In this document: in pieces, positions 45,701 through 52,805 of the stretch
How the letters are laid out: each line of letters opens with the position of its first letter
Position numbering within the stretch: the first letter of the stretch is position 1
Assembly (NCBI GenBank): GCA_000824805.1
Contig: CCNA01000027.1
Coordinates: 41,665-105,664 of the forward strand
Direction of reading: 5' to 3'
Source of the DNA: Mesorhizobium sp. SOD10
GTDB lineage: Bacteria > Pseudomonadota > Alphaproteobacteria > Rhizobiales > Rhizobiaceae
DNA: 64,000 nucleotides
Notes under the pieces: model-generated
Seen by the model: the letters and a program-made list of their open reading frames with translations, nothing else
Databases searched by the model: none
Told to the model about the DNA's origin: nothing
Program-made: the position numbers and the translations under genes

Positions 45701-47397
45701 TCAGACCACTTGCTGAAGCCGTTCACCAGATTTGCCAAGCCCTGCGGAGTAAAATCAGATAACGCGTCGGCGCCGCGGCGAAGAACCTCTTTGGCAATCG
45801 CCGCCGTGGCCGCGCCACAGCCTGTTCTCTCCGGCCATTTGCTGAAACCGTTCACCAAGTTCGCCAAGTTCTGCGAATCAAGAGCAGAGAGCCGGCTGGC
45901 GCCGCGGCGTAGCACCTCACCAGCGATCGCGCCTGTCCCGTCACCGCAGCCTGCGGCTTCCGGCCATTTGCTGAACCCGTTCACCAAATTGGCCAATTCC
46001 TGCGGGTGAAAATCACAGAGCGAGTTGGCTTGCCCAGCGCGACCGCCGACTTCGCTGGCGATGGCGACGGTGGCCGCGCCACACCCCGTCTCTTGCGGCC
46101 ATTTGCTGAAGCCGTTCACCAGATTCGCCAAATGCTGTGGCTCAAAACCGGCGAGGCCGTTTGTCCTTTCGGCGCGGCGACGGACCTCACCGGAGACGGC
46201 GACCGAGGCAAGGCGTGAGTTTTCCTGTTCGGGCCATTTGCTGAAGCCGTTCACCAACAGGGCCAGGCTTTGACTGTCGAGTTCCCGAAGCACTTCGCTT
46301 TGCCGGCAGCAAAATTCAGCAATACTGCCCATTCCATTTTGGCAGGCCGGCACCCGTGGATATCGGCTAAACGATAGCGCCAAGAGCGGAAGCGCTTTGG
46401 GCTCGACATCGATGAGCTCGTGGGCAAATCTAGACACCTGAGCTGCCATGGCCCGGCAAGCTTCCATGCCTGCCGGACCTTCCTCGCGGCTCACAGCATT
46501 ACAAACTGTGGCATATCCCCATGTTTGCCGGGTGCGGATATCGTGCTGCCAGTTGGTGACAAATCGAGATGTGAACTGGGCAGCGGCCTGTTGCAGGAAT
46601 GTTGCAAGTTCCGGCATCTTCAGTTGTTTGCGATAGCGCACCACAGCCATTGAGAATTTGCGGATGTCACCAGCGAAACCAATGTCGTGTAGGGCGCCAT
46701 TAAGCAGTTCTTGCGAGTTTGCAGTGCGGCCATCCCGCCTAGCTACATGGTCGATAGGTCGTTCGCCTGATCTGGCAGCCAGATCGGGTACGCTTGGTCT
46801 ATGCGGCGGCAACGCGTCGATGCGCGAGCTTCCGGCCGCTTGATGGCTGCGCCAGGATTCGCCACCGGGCTGCCGCCTTGGTCCGTACCGTTGCGAGATT
46901 CCGCCGTGACCGTCCCGCCCGGCTTTATCGTCGACAGGCCATTCTCCCCGTCTCGCAGCCGGTTCGCTCACGCTTTGCTGACGCGGTGGGCGCGCGGCTG
47001 TATATGAGGGTCCAGCCGATCGATCGTCGCGCCAGGGTTCGTCATCAGGATGCAACAAGCCTTCTTCTCGGGATGGACCCTCGCCCTCCGACACCGAGGG
47101 GAAACGACGACGACGCCCACTGATTTGACCTAGAGCAGCAGCCAAAAGTCGGTGTGAGCCAAGCGAGGGGCCGGCAGGGCGGGCGCCGACAGCATCGTCG
47201 GCTTGGGGCGCAATGGGAGCGGAGGACGTCCCTTGGTTTTGAGGCCCAGAGTGCATCCGCTGCACGACGGAATTGAACGATTGACTGCCTTCTTCAGGGG
47301 CGCGGCCTGATTGCGGGCGCGAAGCGCTCGATCCCAGCGCGCTGCCGGACTCAGCACCTCCAAGGTGCGACCTTCCCGATCGTCCAATGCCCGTCAT
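39763..47397 (-). CDS. Giant SKWP-repeat type III effector with a shikimate-kinase domain (Mlr6361/XopAD/RipS relative)
   Basis: The 2544-residue protein has (1) a disordered, Ser/Arg/Pro-rich N-terminus of about 200 residues, (2) about 16 helical repeats of 42-45 residues with the core LANLVNGFSKWP (about 365-1060), (3) a large middle part with HDGCGFIKASLAERM (near 1530) and KLDGDFDGDAVIIIGD (near 1790), similar to the DGxG and DxDGD motifs of cellular RNA-dependent RNA polymerases, and (4) a shikimate-kinase domain (about 2360-2530) with Walker A GMPGAGKSS. SKWP effectors are known in Ralstonia, Xanthomonas and M. loti, where they are secreted and affect nodulation. The ATG at 47397 has GGAG 8 bases ahead. 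I found no good tts box upstream. Confidence 0.9.
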   Translation of the reverse strand: MTGIGRSGRSHLGGAESGSALGSSASRPQSGRAPEEGSQSFNSVVQRMHSGPQNQGTSSAPIAPQADDAVGARPAGPSLGSHRLLAAALGQISGRRRRFPSVSEGEGPSREEGLLHPDDEPWRDDRSAGPSYTAARPPRQQSVSEPAARRGEWPVDDKAGRDGHGGISQRYGPRRQPGGESWRSHQAAGSSRIDALPPHRPSVPDLAARSGERPIDHVARRDGRTANSQELLNGALHDIGFAGDIRKFSMAVVRYRKQLKMPELATFLQQAAAQFTSRFVTNWQHDIRTRQTWGYATVCNAVSREEGPAGMEACRAMAAQVSRFAHELIDVEPKALPLLALSFSRYPRVPACQNGMGSIAEFCCRQSEVLRELDSQSLALLVNGFSKWPEQENSRLASVAVSGEVRRRAERTNGLAGFEPQHLANLVNGFSKWPQETGCGAATVAIASEVGGRAGQANSLCDFHPQELANLVNGFSKWPEAAGCGDGTGAIAGEVLRRGASRLSALDSQNLANLVNGFSKWPERTGCGAATAAIAKEVLRRGADALSDFTPQGLANLVNGFSKWSDTTRCGAATLAIASEIRRRASEADRLANFTHQHLANLVNAFSKWPGKESSRLATVAIAGEVRRLANRLSRFDSQDLANLVNGFSKWPAELACAEATVATACEIRRRADRLSDFTPQALANLVNGFCKRPDQVSCSGATVAIAGELVRRGPGRLSSFAHQHLASLVNGFSKWPDQASCREAALAIAGEVLCRRARRLPGFDSRELANLALGFSKWPDEAACGDVTVAIAGEMLHRGDRADELSAFSQQDLAHLAIGFSKWPNQADCAAATVALAREVRRRADALSVFDPQDLANLVGCFSRWPEQVECRRATGAIGCEIRRRADLAGQLSYCTPQSLANLVNGFSKWPDETGCCQATVAIAGEVRRRGAQLTDFTAQEQATLVNGFSKWPVEAGCREATVAIAGDVVRRADRAEQLSAFNPQDLANLVNGFSKWTDETACGDASVAIAAEVRCRADRTGGLSDFSSQQLAIVLHGFGKWPEQPECHGAIMDIARWFGVAGPRFSTFTTVALGTIANIFGRGVVRGQDAGEIADTALLRDRLHQLAHHLHYASDRLEQADALSIAHIFKALAKAQLHDDLGLLARAGLDRLEALRRTSGFAPENLETMGNLCAALVPLARSSQRALRWHRRQTLSLLNDIQPVVEHKIKAQLKASEAERIAGPNSSRCPALSIYQVLKARAVLEGLYKKPYVDAESSTLKRRRDELHRGTREILASARGLIEGDLSNMSWNLIAQIEAEGPVEALDEFMAQNAALIQARHPAAVFDVHKVLRAMDHEPRPPEGDAGLMQLPVVDMQGRRLPTEPETRYSIFHRLTSGAVKVVAVQLPGKPSAFMLGRTLSVEGVPYRMDLFGGSKSKPPKKTLAQIAARAPGETGAQALGGKLLAIPYAETAPGTAFEQLSRSWAPFKEAYYYTQRRGFAAPPAIKGLGPHDYALEGAFKLSLLPDRPTGEAHPFRLTGPEGPIALRPHDGCGFIKASLAERMPAVRRAAQGQGLDRVAAFAEGRRSSVPASALQHYPRSELVADETREKAKTWLDSREGQELSAEDLFRTVTAGHIDAPGAVAVPSSDDCVHVPTLKSETLTGRGGVLIGRAPYDKANLRPFGATQVRSAGSGDATAAFLDRCVAIQYSFNVAEKKGKELAGDDPMFFAKGILIVVPDKMWPADYAERGLVLSAEDVKSHSSWTHGKDRAKVDTPVDSIGILQATEVFAPGSLVAIPTSEQKKLDGDFDGDAVIIIGDRPQLYEHVRQFDEKEQARGVRSLKPAKSHTPALKDDSYQFSRARQILATTQDVLETYSCLQRNFLAQSDEARRWFAERAVFGTYEGIHHELRRDIINLLNAEEVRGQDIQDTLARARQEIEVAQHPVAREMAALLVTDLAAWAAKADQQSLSATVETVDDLSLSVSPALANLFQELAESYPATSQPRDRIQLLLDHTQARIDPSPDGYNPDDLVESTSNLLSLGIKVGTDAYKSDTGTRRFLKKSHELQRLLCQTPGLQPVPYVKSMAATLSQGRFDVDATLEELKDNPTLAASVMEASIKFAAQNGLLPERSGRRPAAVDPDVTATLSRQEASERARIEATRARVEEEAITAAAISVAESLGQAGIPVNMPHFDRRVRSEASMAEQLTGLNAPSGSVPQLISNAVRHIFELPDQEFTRGFKKAMLAFDERGYAERHTTNWFRMRNPTFSGIQSVLATPHGYRFQLEFHTPASYQAKLANHHTYKQLDQLRRVGGDVPAEQLMQRVMENCQGVAVPDGALALLHWEAEGERRASATGKLRPVGQSNMLQTVGSSQAKELLAALGSRPVVLVGMPGAGKSSIGPALAKRLQLNFRDTDKMIEKQARKSISRIIEEHGEAYFREMEAKLIPRLLEAAPAVIAIGGGAFMHEQTRRLIGDKAVSIWLDTKLEVIIKRLKRDKNRPLLQGPDREQKIAQLSDERRPFYQQADLTFVPPHQQGKKNADPCLSALHAHLCPTRPPLSN
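44220..46300 (-). repeat. SKWP repeats within the effector gene
   Basis: About 16 tandem units of 126-135 bases, encoding variants of the pattern LANLVNGFSKWP followed by a loop with CGAATVAIAGEVRRR and a linker LSDFTPQ. Units differ enough to be old. Two near the middle have changed the core (GFCKRP, GFSRWP) and the last is HGFGKWP. They should form an ARM/HEAT-like superhelix. Confidence 0.92.
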
Positions 47398-48104
47398 ATC
47401 CAATCTCCAATGCGGGCAATGCGCCGCCTATAGTGTCGAGGCTGATTCGCTCATCTGGAGAGCGAGAAGTGCGATGGACCGGGTGCCCACGCGAAGATGG
47501 TCTTCACGAAATGGGGGGCTGAAAAGTCTGACGTTGGCCATGCCCTCATCAGCGCGCTCGAAGCGCATGCGACCCAAGTACTCGCAGATTGGTCAGCTCA
47601 AGCTGCGCGAGATCCCATCGGTTTCGTTCGAGGTCTTGTGGATCGCCCTAACGCGATCGCTTGCACGGCATCGGCGGCGATCCCCAAAAGCTTGTTTAAT
47701 CCGGAGCACGCGCAGTAGTCGCGGCAGGCGATGTCGCACGCACGTTGGCGGCATGGAAATAACGGGAACCGCAGACATCGAGCCATGCGCCAAAGGCGAC
47801 GCTGTCTTCCTGGGCGCAAGCAGGTTCTGGCTTCGCCTTCTCGCCGTGATGACCTTGCGCGCGTGGGTGCTTCGCATTCTTTGGCGCTCATCCCAATCCC
47901 GCCCGTACCACCCGACAGACATCAATCTTTCGCAAAATGTTTCTTTCCTGAGACAATGACAAAGCTTTGGCCATCAAACATAGCCGTCCTTACCTGACAT
48001 AAACCTGACCTGCGCTCAGCTAAAATGCTGAAGTTGCCAAAAGAAGACCACTGGAACTCCTGCGGCAGCGGGCGCGAGCTGCAGCCGGAGAGAGGGCCTG
48101 GAAA
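47398..48104. other. Gene-less stretch upstream of the SKWP effector
   Basis: About 700 bases with a 190-codon plus-strand frame (47387-47959) that overlaps the effector start and looks non-coding in composition. A GTCAG motif near 47527 in the right orientation is not followed by the rest of a tts box. The effector promoter must be here but I cannot point to it. Confidence 0.4.
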
Positions 48105-48201
48105 TTTGTAGCGCCTTCTTCACGTGGTCCGGCAACCCGTCCTTGGCAAATACCTCGCCACCCGAAAGCAGTTGGTCAAGAAGTTGCCTTTCGATAGCCA
48201 T
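48105..48201 (-). pseudogene. IS256-family transposase N-terminal relic
   Basis: The minus-strand translation MAIERQLLDQLLSGGEVFAK followed by DGLPDHVKKAL is the start of IS256/Mutator-type transposases (compare the usual LLAGRDPxEVFAKDGL). A few residues are lost between LLSGG and EVFAK, and the sequence stops being transposase-like after about 31 codons. The remaining 1.1 kb of the element is gone. Confidence 0.75.
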
Positions 48202-48388
48202 GTGATGATTTTCCTCCTTTCCATCATCATGACCTCGCGTACAGAATTCCTGACAGTGCCCGCGAACATTGCGATAATTCTCCAAAACATGTGAGGTCGC
48301 CCGGACACTTAGACGATTCTGGCTTGCCCATGGGCCATAGTGGCACAGTAACCTGCGCAATCACGGAGAACCGATTTTGTCCACTTGT

Positions 48389-49423
48389 CTAGACTAAGCC
48401 AGCGGCATGGAGCGCTCTTGCGACGGGCTCGAAATACTGCCTAGGAACAGGTTTTCCTAACTTGGTCGTTCGGATGAGCTGACGCGCCAGCCCATCATTG
48501 TCGACAATAGTTAGACGTAGCGCCTGCGCCGCTGCGAAGATAGGTGAAACGGCCTCGCCCTCGCCGCGGCAAACCAAGACGGGCACCCCAGTCTCGCCCC
48601 GCACGTAACGCAGACCGACTAATATCGCCCGCCCTCTCAAGATCAATGTGGCGTGATGCACGCCAAGCGGAGGTTCGCCAGCCAACTCTTGACGTAGGCG
48701 ACGTCGCTCACGCTTCAACTCTGGCGTACCTTCTTGTTCCTTCCTTTCGCGCTTGACCTCGGTCTCAGTCATGCGCATGTCGCGCAAAAACAACCAGCGC
48801 TGGAGCAGGAGATCGACCAAGCCGCCGACCAGAAGTGCACCGGCACCAATCCCGACCAGCAGTTTCACCTCCGTAAAGACGAAGCCGAGGCACGAAATGC
48901 CGCAGAACGGCAGATAGACCATCGTTCTCCACATGCCCAGAATAGAAAAAAGAAAGATTGCGCCGAGGAGTAGTAGCTTCACCAGCGCCTTGCCAAGGTC
49001 GGTTAAGGAGCGCATCGACACGATGCGCTTCAGTCCCTGAAAAGGATTGATTTTTTCAAACCTGGGCGCCATCGGCTCGAACGAGAAGAGTAGTCCACCG
49101 TTAGAGATGAATGCGGCCGAGACCGCCGCGGCGGCTACAGTTCCAAGCAGCGGGCCGACGGTCGTCACGGTGAGCTCGGTCAAGAGAATTAGCGCTTGCC
49201 CGACAGCGATATTGAAAGGCAGATTCTGCAGCTTGTCGGTCAATAATACCGCTTCGATGCATTTGTCTTCGATCGCGCTGGCTCTCAAGCACAGATAGCC
49301 GAGACCGGCGCAGGTGCCGACGGCGCGGACGAAATCGGTGTTGCGCGCAATCTGCCCCTTCTTGCGTGCTTCCCTTAGCTTCTTGTGAGTGCCCGGGTGC
49401 TTCTTCTCTTCGCTCGTGCTCAT
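48389..49423 (-). CDS. rhcU: T3SS export switch protein RhcU (SctU, FlhB family) with an altered autocleavage site
   Basis: The 344-residue protein shows the family start (KKHPGTHKKLREARKKGQIA), four membrane helices and the cytoplasmic linker KRERKEQEGTPELKRERRRL. SctU/FlhB proteins cut themselves at NPTH to switch substrates. At that position this protein reads LILRGRAILVGLRYVRG, so NPTH is replaced by RGRA, and the DNA frame there is unambiguous. The rest of the C-terminal domain (GVPVLVCRGEGEAVSPI, RTTKLGKPVPRQYFEPVA) is intact. It overlaps rhcT by 4 bases and ends the nopB-rhcU operon. Confidence 0.93.
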   Translation of the reverse strand: MSTSEEKKHPGTHKKLREARKKGQIARNTDFVRAVGTCAGLGYLCLRASAIEDKCIEAVLLTDKLQNLPFNIAVGQALILLTELTVTTVGPLLGTVAAAAVSAAFISNGGLLFSFEPMAPRFEKINPFQGLKRIVSMRSLTDLGKALVKLLLLGAIFLFSILGMWRTMVYLPFCGISCLGFVFTEVKLLVGIGAGALLVGGLVDLLLQRWLFLRDMRMTETEVKRERKEQEGTPELKRERRRLRQELAGEPPLGVHHATLILRGRAILVGLRYVRGETGVPVLVCRGEGEAVSPIFAAAQALRLTIVDNDGLARQLIRTTKLGKPVPRQYFEPVARALHAAGLV

Positions 49424-50241
49424 TTCAGCATCTTTTCGAACGCCTCGAGCCCGCCATTGGCCTGTGCGATATCTGACGCCATGGCGTCGATGAGATACGC
49501 AGTGTAGGTGACCATGATGATCGGAAAGCCGATATTTTTGATCGTCGGGGAAAGACGGTTCGATTTGAGTTGCGGGGCAAAGCGGGCAAGAATCATTACC
49601 GAAATGTCAACCAGTAACAGAAAGGCCACGACAGGCCCGGAGACTAGTAAACTCGTCACCATAATCCGGTCGAGGAGCCCGATTAGTTCCATTGCCCCTT
49701 GTCCGGTCAGCGCGGGGTGAAATTCATATACGGGCCAGATTGAGTAGCTGCCATAAAGGCCGCTGATCATGTTCTCCAGACCTTCCGATGCGACGAAGAT
49801 CGTGATCGCCGTGATTCCGAGAAAAAGTCCCATCGCGGATGCCTGAGTGCTGGTCGCAGGGTCTACCGGACCGACTTGGCTGGTGATGCCGCGCTGGGTG
49901 TCGACAAGCTCACCGGCGGCCTGGAGGCTCCATATCGGGATTCCGAGTGGAATCCCAAGTAGCAGACCGACAAAAATCTCCTTCAAACCGAGCAGTGTCA
50001 CTTGGATGAAACGTGTATCGGGATCGAGCAGCTGTAACCCGTCTCTGATGGGTGCCAAGCACGGTAGCCCAAACGCGACAGCAAGGCATGTTCTGATCAG
50101 CCCGCCAATTTGAGACCGCGTAAATACAGGCAGGACCAGCATAATGCCGACAGCGCGAGCCGCAGCAAGACCGGCGGCGATGATGAGTTCGATGGCCCCC
50201 TGGATGAGCATTTGGGCCTCGGTGGGCAACGAACCAGACAT
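49420..50241 (-). CDS. rhcT: T3SS export gate protein RhcT (SctT, FliR family)
   Basis: The 273-residue inner-membrane protein has the SctT/FliR pattern (ARAVGIMLVLPVFTRSQIGG near the N-terminus, GLLLGIPLGIPIWSLQAAGEL, VDTQRGITSQVGPVDPATST). It forms the core export gate together with RhcR and RhcS. I chose the ATG at 50241 (MSGSLPTEAQ) because the upstream extension of the frame overlaps rhcS and is not family-like. It starts 8 bases after rhcS and overlaps rhcU by 4. Confidence 0.94.
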   Translation of the reverse strand: MSGSLPTEAQMLIQGAIELIIAAGLAAARAVGIMLVLPVFTRSQIGGLIRTCLAVAFGLPCLAPIRDGLQLLDPDTRFIQVTLLGLKEIFVGLLLGIPLGIPIWSLQAAGELVDTQRGITSQVGPVDPATSTQASAMGLFLGITAITIFVASEGLENMISGLYGSYSIWPVYEFHPALTGQGAMELIGLLDRIMVTSLLVSGPVVAFLLLVDISVMILARFAPQLKSNRLSPTIKNIGFPIIMVTYTAYLIDAMASDIAQANGGLEAFEKMLK

Positions 50242-50249
50242 GGTGAAGC

Positions 50250-50525
50250 CTAGTAACTCGGTATAATCGCGGGAAACTGGGAGAACACGTAATCGGCTTG
50301 CTCGATGAGCGGAGCGCTTAGCACAGGAGCAAACAGAGCAATGATCGCAACAACGACCAATAGTTTCACTGTCAGGTGCAAGGTTTCGTCCTGAATCTGT
50401 GTTGCCGCCTGGATAATACCGATGCCCAGGCCGACAACCACAGCGGCAATGAGTGGCGGCAGAACCCAAATCATGAAAACGATCAAGGTTTGGCTTATTT
50501 GGGCTACAATGCTGGCCTCATCCAT
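50250..50525 (-). CDS. rhcS: T3SS export gate protein RhcS (SctS, FliQ family)
   Basis: A 91-residue protein with two membrane helices (LIVFMIWVLPPLIAAVVVGL and LLVVVAIIALFAPVLSAPLI) and the family's TQIQDETL segment between them. The ATG at 50525 (MDEASIVAQI) fits other SctS proteins; an earlier start would overlap rhcR by about 20 bases. It lies directly after the rhcR stop. Confidence 0.94.
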   Translation of the reverse strand: MDEASIVAQISQTLIVFMIWVLPPLIAAVVVGLGIGIIQAATQIQDETLHLTVKLLVVVAIIALFAPVLSAPLIEQADYVFSQFPAIIPSY

Positions 50526-50526
50526 C

Positions 50527-51192
50527 TCAACCTCCCGGTGTTGCATAACTCAACACAAGCCCGTGCATTAGCCGGGACCAACCATCAATAGTAACAAATA
50601 GAAAGAGTTTGAAAGGGACAGCTATCATTGTGGGCGAGACCATTGACATGCCCATCGCCATCAAAATTGTCGTTACGATGAGGTCTATGCAGATAAACGG
50701 AAGGTAAAGAAGGAAGCCAATTTCGAAGGCACGCTTGAGTTCTGAAATTAGAAAGGACGGTACGAGAATGGCGAAATCATCAGGTGTCGCTCTGGCGCGC
50801 ATTTCCTCTGGCCAGACTTTTTTGGTCGACGATAGGAAAAATCGACGCTGCTCTTCGCTTGTGAACTTCTTGAGATAGGCACGCAAAGGCTCTCGTCCCT
50901 CCTCAGCAGCGGCAACCCAGTCATCGAAGGTTTGATAGTGGAGCTTCGGGTCCGTGACGCGCGCATAGGTCTGCTCGATAACAGGCGCGCTGACGAAAAC
51001 GGTGAGAATTAATGCCGTCGCGTAAAGAACTATATTCGGGGGTATCGTCTGCGTCCCGAGCGCATTGCGGACGAGAAACAGAACCACTGATACCTTTATA
51101 AAGGCCGTGGTTGTGACGACTGTGAGCAGCAGCAGACCCAGTCCAGCCGTAACCGCAAGAAGCGCCAGGATCCCTGGTTGGATCTCACTCAT
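50527..51192 (-). CDS. rhcR: T3SS export gate protein RhcR (SctR, FliP family)
   Basis: The 221-residue protein has the SctR/FliP landmarks: FIKVSVVLFLVRNALGTQTI with PPNIVLYATALILTVFVSAP, and the C-terminal LILMAMGMSMVSP-type segment (TTILMAMGMSMVSPTMIAVP) followed by FKLFLFVTIDGWSRL. It builds the pentameric base of the export gate. The ATG at 51192 (MSEIQPGILALL) overlaps the end of rhcQ by 8 bases; the further open frame upstream lies inside rhcQ. Confidence 0.95.
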   Translation of the reverse strand: MSEIQPGILALLAVTAGLGLLLLTVVTTTAFIKVSVVLFLVRNALGTQTIPPNIVLYATALILTVFVSAPVIEQTYARVTDPKLHYQTFDDWVAAAEEGREPLRAYLKKFTSEEQRRFFLSSTKKVWPEEMRARATPDDFAILVPSFLISELKRAFEIGFLLYLPFICIDLIVTTILMAMGMSMVSPTMIAVPFKLFLFVTIDGWSRLMHGLVLSYATPGG

Positions 51193-52264
51193 TGCAAGCC
51201 AACCTGCCACGTAGCCTGATGCCAAGCTCGTCGCCGATGCGCACGATGTCGCCACGGCCGATACGCCGGCCGTTGGCAACTATATCGATCGGACCGTCGA
51301 CCGGCCGATTAAGTTCGAAGATGTGCCCTTCGCCGGCATTCCTCAGTTCCCCCAGCGGCATCAGCCAGCGGCCGCATTCAAAGACCAGAGTGATTTCGAT
51401 ATCGTCGAGCTCGGCATCCGATGGCCCTTGCTGCAATTCCGGTTCTGTCATGATGTGCGCATACTCCAAAGGGCATGGGTGCAGGCGGAAAGGCCCGCGC
51501 AGGATCAGGCGGTCGTCCGCAACGTCTGCCACGGCCCAGAGCCGGCCCGCAGAGAGGATGACCTGATCGCGGTGGAACGGTAATACGTCTGGTATCAAAG
51601 CATCACCGGGAGATGTCGTGCGAATAAGCGCCGCCGGAACGCAAAGCGAGCCGATCTTTCCTGCAACCAGGACCGGGAGGTCAGCGGATAATTCGCACGG
51701 TTGTCGCGGCAATTGTCGAAGCAGATCCGCCAGGGCGTGGAACGCGAACGGCACCGGGCCATCCAGAGGCGAGAATAGGCACAGACGAGCTTTGCCGTTG
51801 ATCGGGCCGCAGGCGACGTCAAATTCGAGATAGGGAGGTGGCATGGTGGCTTCGCGCAGTTGAGCCAGTTGCACGTCCTGCTGTGACTGGGCCTCGAGTC
51901 GAGCGATAAGTGGCTCGAGCGCGAGTTCGAGAACGAGTGAACCGGTTGGCTCGGAAGGTAAGCCGATGCCGCTCTGCACGGTCGAGATGAACCTCTCTAT
52001 CAGTGCACGGGAGATCGACAAAACGATCGTCTCATCTCCGAGCCGCCAAACGCATTCGAGCATCGGAATGGAAAGCGATTCCGGCTGCCAGACAAGCCGT
52101 CCCATTCGCACCGATAGCGGCTCGTCGCCAAGTCGGCACTGAAAAGGCGTGCGGGGGTGTGCGCACTCGTTGAGCCATGAGACGACGTCGTGGGACAGAC
52201 TTAGCTTTGGCTGCAGTGAATCGTGTGTGCTCAAAGTGTTTTCGGCTCTACAAGACGGCACCAT
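51185..52264 (-). CDS. rhcQ: T3SS cytoplasmic ring protein RhcQ (SctQ, YscQ/FliN family)
   Basis: The 359-residue protein ends in a SpoA/FliN domain (ISITLVFECGR-type segment seen as DDIEITLVFECGRWLMPLGE, then IFELNRPVDGPIDIVANGRR and GDIVRIGDELGIRL). SctQ forms the cytoplasmic pods below the export gate that sort substrates with RhcL and RhcN. The N-terminal two thirds are poorly conserved, as usual. The start is the ATG at 52264, 28 bases after the sctO stop, with only a weak ribosome site. Internal starts that give the short SctQ-C form are possible. Confidence 0.9.
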   Translation of the reverse strand: MVPSCRAENTLSTHDSLQPKLSLSHDVVSWLNECAHPRTPFQCRLGDEPLSVRMGRLVWQPESLSIPMLECVWRLGDETIVLSISRALIERFISTVQSGIGLPSEPTGSLVLELALEPLIARLEAQSQQDVQLAQLREATMPPPYLEFDVACGPINGKARLCLFSPLDGPVPFAFHALADLLRQLPRQPCELSADLPVLVAGKIGSLCVPAALIRTTSPGDALIPDVLPFHRDQVILSAGRLWAVADVADDRLILRGPFRLHPCPLEYAHIMTEPELQQGPSDAELDDIEITLVFECGRWLMPLGELRNAGEGHIFELNRPVDGPIDIVANGRRIGRGDIVRIGDELGIRLRGRLACNE

Positions 52265-52292
52265 CGCGACACGACAAGAATGCTAGCGGTCA

Positions 52293-52805
52293 TCAGATTG
52301 ACTTGCCCGTCACCTCGTGCAGCGAGGCGCTCGCGTACCGAAGCAGGATCTCATCGTTGGCCTCCATCTCGGCTGCGGTCTGAGAGTGGATATCGACGCC
52401 GCGCCGGACGTCGTCCTCAATTTGTTCCCACTTGTGCCTTGCCGCCGAACAGCTGATCCAGTGCGACCTTGCCTCAGACGCCGCTGTCTCGGCCTGTTCT
52501 TGAGCGATGCAAGCGTTATCAAGCGTCTTGCGCCTCAAGGCGACCTCAGCCTCAAGCCGCTCTATGTGGAGATGGCCTTGATCGAGCGCCTGGAAGGACA
52601 AGGCATCGAGCGATGCAAACCGTTGGTAAAGCTCCATTTCCGCCCTCGCGCAGTGTTGCTGTGCGACTGCAAGCTCGCGGGAAGCATGCTGTGCGGCCTC
52701 GGCCGCTAGGTGGGCCTTGGCTTCCTTTTTGGACAGCTCACGAAGGGCGCTACGCTCTCGTATATCCTTCAAACGCCGCAAGCTCGTAGCGTGGAGACAG
52801 TTCAT
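52293..52805 (-). CDS. T3SS stalk protein, SctO-like (y4yJ equivalent)
   Basis: The 170-residue protein is almost entirely helical and predicted coiled coil (for example RSALRELSKKEAKAHLAAEA and ERLEAEVALRRKTLDNACIA), the character of SctO/YscO/FliJ stalk proteins, which link the ATPase to the export gate. It lies directly after the ATPase gene, as y4yJ does in NGR234. I chose the ATG at 52805 (MNCLHATSLRRL) because it overlaps the rhcN stop as ATGA, the coupling seen elsewhere in this operon. Confidence 0.8.
   Translation of the reverse strand: MNCLHATSLRRLKDIRERSALRELSKKEAKAHLAAEAAQHASRELAVAQQHCARAEMELYQRFASLDALSFQALDQGHLHIERLEAEVALRRKTLDNACIAQEQAETAASEARSHWISCSAARHKWEQIEDDVRRGVDIHSQTAAEMEANDEILLRYASASLHEVTGKSI

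Noticed and set aside
44220..46300. Regular repeats as a possible CRISPR array
   Set aside because: They are in-frame coding repeats of 126-135 bases with protein-level conservation, not short identical repeats with unique spacers.
47515..47532. tts box before the SKWP effector
   Set aside because: GTCAG is present on the minus strand but the TCGAAAGCT half is not; about 10 of 18 positions match, near chance for such a search.
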